From: a virus
Direction: 5' to 3' (one strand)
IMG/VR virus record: IMGVR_UViG_3300042892_000080
Location: 1-34,557 of that record
Length of the DNA: 34,557 nt
Part shown: positions 22,061-28,715 of the stretch, in pieces
Numbering within the stretch: position 1 is the stretch's first letter
How the letters are laid out: every line of letters starts with the position of its first letter
The notes under the pieces: model-generated
Told to the model about the DNA's origin: nothing
Database searches by the model: none
What the model saw: only the letters and a program-made list of their open reading frames with translations
Position numbers and translations under genes: made by a program

Positions 22061-23120
22061 ATACGAATACAATAATTATAAATTTCCTTATAAATGGAAT
22101 TTGACTGATAGCTACCCAGCAAAAGGTATAAAATCAAATGGTTTAAAAGTATTTGGAACTTTTATTTGTGGTGGAGGTTCAACTATGGGTTATAAGTTAG
22201 CAGGCTTTACACATTTAGGTGGTGTTGAAATTGACCCACAAGTAGCTGATATATATAAAACAAATCACAATCCAAAGTATTTATATAATCAAGATATAAG
22301 AGAATTTAATAAACTTATTGATTTACCTGAAGAGTTATATAATCTTGATTTATTAGACGGAAGCCCCCCTTGTTCTACATTTTCAATGGCAGGAAGTAGA
22401 GAAAAGGCTTGGGGCAAAGAAAAACAATTTAGGGAAGGGCAAGCTGTTCAAACATTAGATGACTTAGTATTTGAGTATTGTAATACAATTATAAAACTAA
22501 AGCCAAAGGTATTCTTATTAGAAAATGTAAAAGGTATTATTTTAGGTAATGCAAAAGCGTATTCTAAAAAGATTATACAAACAATGGAACAAGCAGGTTA
22601 CAATGTGCAAATATTTTTATTAAATGCGGCATCTATGGGAGTTCCACAAAGAAGAGAAAGGGTATTTTTTATTGGGCATAAAAAAGAATTAAACTTTAAA
22701 CCTTTAATATTAGATTTTAATGAAAAACCAATATTATTTAAATATCTTAAAAGTAGTAGTGATGGGAAACCTTTAACTGGAAAAGCTTTATTATTATGGA
22801 ATAATAAAAAACCAAATGAAAAAGATTTAGCAAATTCTTGTATTAGATTAACTGGTAAAAGAAATTATTTTGGTAGTAAAATAATTAATGATAATGAATC
22901 TTTATATACTATAGTAGCATCTGATTCAAGTCCATTAATACACGATAAAAAACCTTTTGAATTATCTAATGAAGAAATAATATTAGGTGGAAGTTATCCT
23001 TTAGATTATAATTTTAAGACATTAAAACCAAAATATTTAATAGGTATGAGCGTTCCCCCTATTATGACTGCACAAATAGCGCATCAAATTTATTTACAAT
23101 GGTTTAAAACAGAAGGATAA
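22053..23120 (+). CDS. DNA (cytosine-5) methyltransferase
   Basis: A 355-residue C5-MTase. Motif I is FGTFICGGGSTMGYKLAGF, motif IV is GSPPCSTFS with catalytic Cys107, motif VI is FLLENVKGI and motif VIII is QRRERVFFIG. Motif X lies near the C-terminus (LIGMSVPPIMTAQIAHQIY). It transfers methyl from SAM to C5 of cytosine, probably to shield phage DNA from host restriction; no cognate restriction enzyme is visible. The gene is strongly AT-rich against its neighbours, suggesting recent gain together with the 3' part of the ParB-like gene. Confidence 0.95.
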   Translation: MIKYEYNNYKFPYKWNLTDSYPAKGIKSNGLKVFGTFICGGGSTMGYKLAGFTHLGGVEIDPQVADIYKTNHNPKYLYNQDIREFNKLIDLPEELYNLDLLDGSPPCSTFSMAGSREKAWGKEKQFREGQAVQTLDDLVFEYCNTIIKLKPKVFLLENVKGIILGNAKAYSKKIIQTMEQAGYNVQIFLLNAASMGVPQRRERVFFIGHKKELNFKPLILDFNEKPILFKYLKSSSDGKPLTGKALLLWNNKKPNEKDLANSCIRLTGKRNYFGSKIINDNESLYTIVASDSSPLIHDKKPFELSNEEIILGGSYPLDYNFKTLKPKYLIGMSVPPIMTAQIAHQIYLQWFKTEG

Positions 23121-23124
23121 CAGA

Positions 23125-23484
23125 ATGAGCAAAGAACATTTAATACCATTTAAACCAGGTCAATCTGGTAACCCAAACGGCAGACCTCGTAAGTATGTAA
23201 GCCTACTCAAAGAGCAGGGATATAAACTTGCTGAGATAAACGATACTATACAAGCTATGATGTCAATGGACTTAGACGAACTTAAAACAGTATGGGATAA
23301 CCCAAAGGCAACGATACTTGAAAAGACGATTGCAGCAGCTATGCGTAAGAGCTTGGAGAAGGGCAGCCTTTATAGTTTAGAAACTTTGCTAACACGTGTT
23401 TATGGTAAGCCTAAAGAACAAATGGACATTCAGACAGATAACAGGATAGAGATAGTATTTGTAGACGGCAAGACAATTCTTTAA
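23125..23484 (+). CDS. Small terminase subunit-like protein (DUF5681-like start)
   Basis: A 119-residue protein that opens with FKPGQSGNPNGRPRK, the mark of the DUF5681 type, and continues with helices (LLKEQGYKLAEINDTIQAMM, then ATILEKTIAAAMRKSLEKGS). It lies directly before the large terminase, with its stop sharing a base with that gene's ATG (TAATG at 23482-23486). By place and size it is the DNA-recognising small subunit. Confidence 0.7.
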   Translation: MSKEHLIPFKPGQSGNPNGRPRKYVSLLKEQGYKLAEINDTIQAMMSMDLDELKTVWDNPKATILEKTIAAAMRKSLEKGSLYSLETLLTRVYGKPKEQMDIQTDNRIEIVFVDGKTIL

Positions 23485-24632
23485 TGCGGATAGAACTACC
23501 TAACGGACATATAAACCAAAAGAAGATACTTGACTGCGAAGCCAGGTACATAGTTGTGATGTGTGGGCGAAGGTTCGGCAAATCGGAGTTAAGCCAGATC
23601 AAATGTATTACAACCGCAATTAAAGGCGGTCAGGTTGCTTACATAACACCGACCTATAAATTGGCAAAGGTATTCTTTGAGAAGTTATGCAATAGCCTTC
23701 CCTTCCCTAATAACAAATCGGACTTAAACATTAGCTTCCCGAATGGTGGCAAGGTGGAGTTCTTTACAGGGGAACGCTTAGATAACCTGAGAGGGCGAAA
23801 GTTTAACCTGGTTATAATAGACGAGGCTTCTTTTATACCTAACCTTGAAGACGGGTGGCTAAACTCAATAAGACCTACCTTAACTGACTACAAGGGTAAA
23901 GCTATATTCTTAAGCACCCCTAAAGGTAAAAACTATTTCTTTAGTTTGTTTAGCAAAGCTGAACCCGATTGGCAAAGCTTTAAATTCACTACATACGATA
24001 ACCCTTACATTGACCCTAACGAAATAGACGATGCAAGGAAGCAACTGCCAGAGGTTGTATTTGAGCAGGAGTACATGGCAAACCCGGCTGAGAACGCAGC
24101 TAACCCTTTCGGAAGCCAACATATACGGAAGTGCTTACACCCAGTAACAACAATGCCGGTAGTAGCTTATGGGATTGACCTTGCCAAGTCAGTCGATTGG
24201 ACAGTAATCGTAGGTTTAGACGAAGACGGAAATGTGGCTTATTTTGACCGCTTTCAAATGGATTGGCATAATACCAAGCAAACTATCCTTAGGCTGCCTA
24301 AATGCCCTATCCTTGTCGATTCTACGGGGGTTGGCGACCCGATACTTGAAGACCTACAAAGAGAAGGGGTAATGATACAAGGCTTAAAGTTTACAAGTTC
24401 AAGTAAGCAGCAGCTAATGGAAGGCTTACAGGCTGCGATACATCAAGGTAAGATTGGCTACCCTGAGGGGATAATAAGCCAGGAGTTAGAAGTATTTGAG
24501 TATCAGTATACGGCAACCGGGGTTAAGTACTCAGCACCTTCAGGCTTTCATGACGATGCGGTTGTAGGCTTAGCTTTGGCTTGGCAGAACTTTAGCCTTA
24601 AACGTGGCACGGGCAGGTACGCCTTTCTATAA
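23484..24632 (+). CDS. terL: Large terminase subunit
   Basis: A 382-residue packaging motor. The ATPase has Walker A GRRFGKS (28-34) and Walker B LVIIDEAS (Asp113, Glu114), then a coupling motif around IFLSTPKG. The nuclease domain has YGIDLAKSVDW (Asp232), CPILVDSTGVGDP and GFHDDAVVGLALAW (Asp357, Asp358), the acidic residues of the RNase H-like fold. It translocates and cuts phage DNA at the portal. Length is short for the family (often 420-550) but all motifs are present. A clear promoter begins soon after its stop. Confidence 0.95.
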   Translation: MRIELPNGHINQKKILDCEARYIVVMCGRRFGKSELSQIKCITTAIKGGQVAYITPTYKLAKVFFEKLCNSLPFPNNKSDLNISFPNGGKVEFFTGERLDNLRGRKFNLVIIDEASFIPNLEDGWLNSIRPTLTDYKGKAIFLSTPKGKNYFFSLFSKAEPDWQSFKFTTYDNPYIDPNEIDDARKQLPEVVFEQEYMANPAENAANPFGSQHIRKCLHPVTTMPVVAYGIDLAKSVDWTVIVGLDEDGNVAYFDRFQMDWHNTKQTILRLPKCPILVDSTGVGDPILEDLQREGVMIQGLKFTSSSKQQLMEGLQAAIHQGKIGYPEGIISQELEVFEYQYTATGVKYSAPSGFHDDAVVGLALAWQNFSLKRGTGRYAFL

Positions 24633-24657
24633 TTGCAACAAGGTTACAAAAATAAAT

Positions 24658-24687
24658 TTGGTGGATTGTGTAGAACTTGTATATTTG
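24658..24687 (+). promoter_or_regulatory. Strong Bacteroidota-type promoter after terminase
   Basis: TTG at 24658-24660 (within TTTG), a 19-base spacer and TATATTTG at 24680-24687. The match to consensus is exact and the same spacing occurs at 15012. Transcription would begin near 24692, about 24 bases before the next ATG. Confidence 0.75.
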
Positions 24688-24715
24688 GTTATTATTTAAT
24701 CAAAACACAAACACA

Positions 24716-24802
24716 ATGAAAAAAGAAACCGCACAATTTTTAGCAGTATTAGTAGCAGCTTGTTACCTTATTGGACAACTTCAAGACATCTACTCAAAAT
24801 GA
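24716..24802 (+). CDS. Tiny membrane protein, unknown
   Basis: A 28-residue peptide, MKKETAQFLAVLVAACYLIG plus eight more residues, with one likely membrane segment. It is the first frame behind a strong promoter and its TGA overlaps the next ATG (ATGA at 24799-24802), which favours a true gene despite the length. Confidence 0.5.
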   Translation: MKKETAQFLAVLVAACYLIGQLQDIYSK

Positions 24803-24924
24803 TTTACGCTATTTGCCTTCTGCTAATTGCGACAGGTTTTGTAATGGCAGCATTAACCGACTATTTAATTAAACACAATGACACAAAGCGCAAAAGAATA
24901 CATAGACAAATATTACGAAAGTGA
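24799..24924 (+). CDS. Tiny membrane protein with basic tail, unknown
   Basis: A 41-residue protein with an N-terminal membrane segment (IYAICLLLIATGFVMAAL) and a very basic end (KRKRIHRQILRK). Its last 47 bases overlap the next gene in another frame. The start is coupled by ATGA to the gene before. Role unknown; single-helix proteins of this sort may regulate membrane or entry functions. Confidence 0.5.
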   Translation: MIYAICLLLIATGFVMAALTDYLIKHNDTKRKRIHRQILRK

Positions 24925-25090
24925 GCCGATAAGCATAATGATGAGTAACATTGATGCTACCTATCTGGAAATACTTACTTACTGCAACGAGAAGGGTTAC
25001 GAACCTGTTAAGCGTAGAATGAGAAGTCCAGAATATAAGTCAATAATCGGCTTTTTTGACATTGATAACTACAAACCCGAAACAATATAA
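24878..25090 (+). CDS. Small protein, unknown
   Basis: A 70-residue charged protein, SAKEYIDKYYESEPISIMMS followed by EILTYCNEKGYEPVKRRM. No motif is recognised. Its stop is one base before the next ATG. It overlaps the tiny membrane protein gene by 47 bases. Confidence 0.55.
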   Translation: MTQSAKEYIDKYYESEPISIMMSNIDATYLEILTYCNEKGYEPVKRRMRSPEYKSIIGFFDIDNYKPETI

Positions 25091-25091
25091 A

Positions 25092-25556
25092 ATGGAACTA
25101 CAACAAATCTTCGAAACAACAAAAGAACAAAGGACTGAGTTTACTTACCAATTAATTCAACGCTTAAACGCAGGGGAACTTGATCCGTTAAAAACACATC
25201 TCCAGGTTAAAGCCTTAGAGGATATGCTCGAAACCCTAAAGGCAAATAAGGACTACAAAGATGCCGTATTACAAGCAGCCGTACTTAATGGCAAGGACTT
25301 TGAGTATATGAGCGCAAAGTTTAACATTCGCGAGGTCGGTGTTAAATACGATTATACCAAATGCGAAAGCCCACAATACGAGGAAATTATGGCTGAGTAC
25401 AATAGCGCAGCTAAAGCCAAAAAGGATATGGAAGAGTTCCTTAAGAAAGTACCTCATTCTGGACTTGACATTATTAACGGAGTTACTGGCGAGGTTACAA
25501 AAGTTTACCCACCTGCCAAGAGTAGCACAACCTCAGTAGCCGTATCTCTAAAGTAA
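25092..25556 (+). CDS. Phage protein of unknown function
   Basis: A 154-residue, mostly helical protein (MELQQIFETTKEQRTEFTYQ, then KTHLQVKALEDMLETLKAN) with a middle section FNIREVGVKYDYTKCESPQY and a long charged helix. I have seen this outline in other Bacteroidota phages between terminase and tail genes, without known role. The ATG at 25092 is preferred; a TTG at 25056 would overlap the previous gene by 35 bases. Confidence 0.6.
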   Translation: MELQQIFETTKEQRTEFTYQLIQRLNAGELDPLKTHLQVKALEDMLETLKANKDYKDAVLQAAVLNGKDFEYMSAKFNIREVGVKYDYTKCESPQYEEIMAEYNSAAKAKKDMEEFLKKVPHSGLDIINGVTGEVTKVYPPAKSSTTSVAVSLK

Positions 25557-25651
25557 TAAAAATATTATACTTCTTTACAATTTGCTTACCTTTGTTTGCA
25601 GTAGCTTACATCGGTGGGCATCTTGTATATATTATAAAACAATTAAAATGA
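25556..25651 (+). pseudogene. Possible membrane peptide frame lacking a normal start
   Basis: From 25556 the frame is open and encodes a hydrophobic stretch (KILYFFTICLPLFAVAYIGG, then HLVYIIKQLK) that ends with TGA inside the next ATG (ATGA at 25648-25651), as for the other tiny genes here. No ATG or GTG begins it; only ATA codons or a late TTG (25592) are available. It may be a gene that lost its start, or one using a rare start. Confidence 0.3.
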
Positions 25652-25728
25652 TACTTTTACCATTCGCAATAATTATAGTAATTTTAGCTATAATTGAAGT
25701 TAGGGATATGTACAACCAAACGAAATGA
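25648..25728 (+). CDS. Tiny membrane protein, unknown
   Basis: A 26-residue peptide, MILLPFAIIIVILAIIEVRD plus six polar residues, almost wholly a membrane helix. Its TGA overlaps the next ATG (ATGA at 25725-25728). Chain of overlaps supports translation. Confidence 0.45.
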   Translation: MILLPFAIIIVILAIIEVRDMYNQTK

Positions 25729-25853
25729 TAGTAGCAATAATATGTTCTTTAATCTCAGCAACCCTTATATCAATAGTATGGGTTAGATTAATAGATCAAA
25801 GCAACAAGATATTAGAACAAGACAAAAAAAATGACACCAAAAGAAAAAGCTAA
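25725..25853 (+). CDS. Tiny membrane protein with charged tail, unknown
   Basis: A 42-residue protein with an N-terminal membrane segment (IVAIICSLISATLISIVWV) and a charged coil-like end. It overlaps the next gene by 23 bases. Third or fourth member of a row of one-helix proteins between terminase and tail genes. Confidence 0.5.
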   Translation: MIVAIICSLISATLISIVWVRLIDQSNKILEQDKKNDTKRKS

Positions 25854-26025
25854 TAAATTGTGTATGAGGTTTTTGATACAAACAACTACTGACATACCAT
25901 ACGCAATAAATAAAGCTATTGCTAAAGAATGCGCCTTAATAGCAGTTGACGAGATATTAAAAACTAATCCGTATAAAGCTAGAAATTACTGGCAAGAAGT
26001 TAAAACTGAAATAGAAAAATTATGA
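25831..26025 (+). CDS. Small helical phage protein, unknown
   Basis: A 64-residue protein with the pattern TPKEKANKLCMRFLI, then AKECALIAVDEILK and YWQEVKTEIEKL. This layout is frequent in phages of Bacteroidota, and I know no function for it. Its stop overlaps the chaperone start (ATGA at 26022-26025), so the two are co-translated. Confidence 0.65.
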   Translation: MTPKEKANKLCMRFLIQTTTDIPYAINKAIAKECALIAVDEILKTNPYKARNYWQEVKTEIEKL

Positions 26026-26714
26026 CTTGGAACGAATTAACGATTTGGCAGTACCAACAGATTTACCCAATAGTTACTAAGCCTGAAAAGGATTGGACTA
26101 ACTTAGACGTAGAGAGTAAGTTAGTAGGTATAATCTACAATTTAACCGACACCCAGGTTGATAGCCTATCTATTCAGCAATTCAATAATCTAAGGGCAAC
26201 ACTTAGCTTTTTAGACGATAAGATTGAAGGTAAGCCGGTTAAGTATACGGAAGTAAACGGCAAACGATACCGGTTTGTTTATGATGTGCAGCAGATCAAA
26301 GCAGCCAGATATATTGAAAGCAAGGTATTCAGCACCGATTTAATTAACAACTTGCATAAGTTAGCAGCCTCAATGGTTATGCCTCAGCGTAAAACTTGGT
26401 ATGGCAGATGGGTAGACGATACTTATGATGCAGCAAAGCATAGCGAGTATGCAGCCGACCTACAAGCCTCAAACTTTGTACACGTTTATCATTCGGTTGT
26501 TTTTTTTTATCAAGTATACAGAAACTGGATAGAGGTTTCTCAGGCTTATTTGATACAGGAAATGATGTCGAAGGGAATGAGTCCGGAGTCAGCGCAAGAG
26601 GCGGTTCAAATTTTATGCAGCACTTTGGATGGCAATATTGCGCCAAATCTGTTGCCGACCACGAAAATATCACAGTTGACCAAAGCTATGAACTTTCAAC
26701 AATCCAGTTCCTAA
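26022..26714 (+). CDS. Tail assembly chaperone, unshifted product
   Basis: The in-frame product has 230 residues. It starts MTWNELTIWQYQQIYPIVTK and is helical, followed by QVDSLSIQQFNNLRATLSFL and a core YRFVYDVQQIKAARYIESKV, a style seen in chaperones encoded ahead of tail genes. At 26501-26507 it crosses a run of T that permits a -1 shift into a second open frame ending at 26779. Such pairs (lambda gpG/gpGT) help assemble the tail tube around the tape measure. In the unshifted frame the last 68 residues remain protein-like, so both products may be real. Confidence 0.7.
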   Translation: MTWNELTIWQYQQIYPIVTKPEKDWTNLDVESKLVGIIYNLTDTQVDSLSIQQFNNLRATLSFLDDKIEGKPVKYTEVNGKRYRFVYDVQQIKAARYIESKVFSTDLINNLHKLAASMVMPQRKTWYGRWVDDTYDAAKHSEYAADLQASNFVHVYHSVVFFYQVYRNWIEVSQAYLIQEMMSKGMSPESAQEAVQILCSTLDGNIAPNLLPTTKISQLTKAMNFQQSSS

Positions 26715-26779
26715 ATACACTTAGTTACCTGAAGGCTAAAGCCGATTACGATAAAGAACAACATAGGAAACTTAAATAA
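26501..26779 (+). CDS. -1 frame extension of tail assembly chaperone (gpGT-like)
   Basis: The -1 frame is open from the T run to TAA at 26777-26779. A shift gives about 252 residues: 162 shared and about 90 new. The new part includes NFMQHFGWQYCAKSVADHEN, then ITVDQSYELSTIQFLNTLSY with LKAKADYDKEQ, which looks like the C-terminus of phage tail chaperones. The slip site is T TTT TTT in the reading frame (GTT TTT TTT TAT). A stem AGAAAC/GTTTCT (26520-26525 with 26535-26540) follows 12 bases later. An internal ATG at 26615 would allow a separate 54-residue protein, which is less likely. Confidence 0.7.
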   Translation, partial: FFLSSIQKLDRGFSGLFDTGNDVEGNESGVSARGGSNFMQHFGWQYCAKSVADHENITVDQSYELSTIQFLNTLSYLKAKADYDKEQHRKLK

Positions 26780-26787
26780 TAGACAAG

Positions 26788-26820
26788 CCCTGCCATTTTT
26801 GGTGGGGTTAGTTATTTTTA
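26788..26820 (+). terminator. Likely terminator after the chaperone
   Basis: CCCTGCCA (26788-26795) pairs with TGGTGGGG (26800-26807) with two G-T pairs and a 4-base loop. A broken T-rich run follows (TTAGTTATTTTT). It begins 9 bases after the stop of the shifted frame. Confidence 0.6.
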
Positions 26821-26842
26821 GCCCTTGCTTATATTTATTAGC

Positions 26843-27523
26843 GTGAGCATAGCAAAAGCACAAATAAGGGAACTTCAGCAAAGCTTTATACAAAGCATTG
26901 GAGATACAGAGTTTGACAAGGTCAATCCAAAGGACTTACCTATATTGGAAAGGGTACTTGCTATCTATGGACAAGCCTTTAATACAAGAATTACCGAAAT
27001 ATTAGACAAAGAAAATATTACAAGTTCTGGTAAGTTAGCAAACCCAGCAGAACCTATACTAACTAAATTCGGTACTGGCTACATTTTGAGCGTAGGTTAT
27101 GAGCAGGGAAGTGAACAAGACAAATACTTTAGATTTGTCAATAAAGGGGTTTTAGGTACAAGTAACGAAAAGGCAGACCCAAAAACACCATATAAATTTG
27201 ATAAGGCAAATAAATATGTCAATATTGGTGCAGTTGAAAAATGGTTAAGTTATAATAAACTTAAAACAGTAGCAGTTAAAAAATACACAAAGCTTGGAGT
27301 AGAAGCTAAAGCGATTGAAAGCAAAAAGTCCTTAGCTTTTGTTATAGCCAGAAGTATTCATAGAAAAGGTATTACCTCTACATATTACTTTGACAGAGCA
27401 GTTTCACAAATATTCAATAAAGATTTTGTAGCAGATGTTGCCCTTGCAGTTGGTGGCGATGTGCAAATACAAATAAAACAAATAGTAAACGAAGTTAAGA
27501 ATGGCAATAACAATAACAAGTAG
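26843..27523 (+). CDS. Putative minor tail / tail completion protein
   Basis: A 226-residue protein with a GTG start at 26843; a TTG at 26825 would add six hydrophobic residues. Helical N-terminus (IAKAQIRELQQSFIQSIGDT), a Gly-rich middle YILSVGYEQGSEQDKYF, and a late segment IARSIHRKGITSTYYFDRAV with a short helix. The late segment resembles HK97 gp10-like neck/tail completion proteins, which end with a similar R-x-I-x-x-x-G-I stretch. Placement between chaperone and tail tip genes supports a tail role. It overlaps the next gene by 23 bases. Confidence 0.5.
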   Translation: MSIAKAQIRELQQSFIQSIGDTEFDKVNPKDLPILERVLAIYGQAFNTRITEILDKENITSSGKLANPAEPILTKFGTGYILSVGYEQGSEQDKYFRFVNKGVLGTSNEKADPKTPYKFDKANKYVNIGAVEKWLSYNKLKTVAVKKYTKLGVEAKAIESKKSLAFVIARSIHRKGITSTYYFDRAVSQIFNKDFVADVALAVGGDVQIQIKQIVNEVKNGNNNNK

Positions 27524-28715
27524 CCCTGCACCTTATTCGTCAATGCACGATAACCTTTGGTTTGTGTCAAGTTCTACTAATAGCGGAACTACAAACTTTA
27601 AGTTCGTGTATGATGTATACATTAACGGAAGCCAAGTAATTAGATCAAAGGTATTCCCTGCGCCAAGTGCAGAAGGTAGCTATGGCGTGTTTAACGCATC
27701 TCCAATGGTAAGAAGTTTTGTAACTAACTATTTCGAGCCTTCAGGCAATTCAATACTTGTAGCTTCAAACGATAAGATTAAAGTAGATTACCAAGTAAGG
27801 ATAGGCGAAGAGGTTAGCGGTGTTACTACTACCAACTTAGCATCTGGCAGCTACTCAGCTTACAACTTTGTGCCGCCATTGTTTGCAGATGTATTCTTAA
27901 CAAAGAATAATACACCTTTAGTGTTATCTGACTATTACGATAATTTACTATTGGAAAACTTTACGGACGATTTCTTAACGGAGCGTGATACGGATAACAT
28001 TACGCTTGAATACGGAGATAACTTTTACATTACGTTCCTACGCATAGCAACGGGCGGTTACTCAGCTTGGGTTGAAGTATTAGGCGATGGCGATGTGGTT
28101 ACTAATACAGTATCGGGCAATATAACTTTAGGCGGTCAATTCAATATGTTTAACCTACAAGCAGGACACATAAACGATTGGGCATCTGGAACTATAATTA
28201 ACGAAAACACATACGGCTATAACTTCTATTTAAAAAGAGGTGGCGCACAAACAAGGGTAATTAAATTAAGACATAAGTGCTACCCTAAATACCAACAATT
28301 TAACTTAGAGTTCCTAAATAGATTAGGCGGTTGGGACACTAAAAAATTCGCTTTAGTAAATAGAAGGTCAAGCGAGTATCAAAGGGCATCATACAGGCGA
28401 AGCGACTGGCAGCTTGTAGGTGGGCAAATGACAAACATAGATGGATATAACAGATATAACGAAACAACTTTCAACTATGCTATTCAGCATAAAGATAAAT
28501 ATAGGCTTACTTCTGATTGGGTTAGCGAACAAGATTATTCGTGGTTGGCTCAACTTGTATCGAGTCCTATTGTGTATATGGAAGTACTTGGTGCTTACTT
28601 CCCTGTTACCATAAGTACAAGCAATTATGAGTACAAGTTAGAAAGTGCAGACAAACTATTTAACTTTGAAATTGAAATAGAAGTAGGCAAATATTTAACA
28701 AGCCAATTCAGATAA
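27501..28715 (+). CDS. Tail protein (distal tail or baseplate component)
   Basis: A 404-residue beta-rich protein, MAITITSSPAPYSSMHDNLW at the start, many aromatic and Asn/Thr residues, then LRHKCYPKYQQFNLEFLNRL and WLAQLVSSPIVYMEVLGAYF near the end. No enzyme motif, membrane segment or signal. It lies between a tail completion-like gene and a large tail hub-like gene upstream of the tape measure. Dit-like function is likely from order and composition. Its stop shares a base with the next ATG. Confidence 0.6.
   Translation: MAITITSSPAPYSSMHDNLWFVSSSTNSGTTNFKFVYDVYINGSQVIRSKVFPAPSAEGSYGVFNASPMVRSFVTNYFEPSGNSILVASNDKIKVDYQVRIGEEVSGVTTTNLASGSYSAYNFVPPLFADVFLTKNNTPLVLSDYYDNLLLENFTDDFLTERDTDNITLEYGDNFYITFLRIATGGYSAWVEVLGDGDVVTNTVSGNITLGGQFNMFNLQAGHINDWASGTIINENTYGYNFYLKRGGAQTRVIKLRHKCYPKYQQFNLEFLNRLGGWDTKKFALVNRRSSEYQRASYRRSDWQLVGGQMTNIDGYNRYNETTFNYAIQHKDKYRLTSDWVSEQDYSWLAQLVSSPIVYMEVLGAYFPVTISTSNYEYKLESADKLFNFEIEIEVGKYLTSQFR

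Noticed and set aside
25339-25539. 66-codon frame inside the gene at 25092
   Set aside because: A shadow frame with unnatural composition; the host gene is longer and fits the operon spacing.
26500-26508. T9 run as a sequencing error that splits one gene
   Set aside because: Frame fusion would need 10 or 7 T's; 9 keeps a further 68 protein-like codons in the first frame, and the site is an ideal slippery heptamer. It cannot be wholly excluded without reads.
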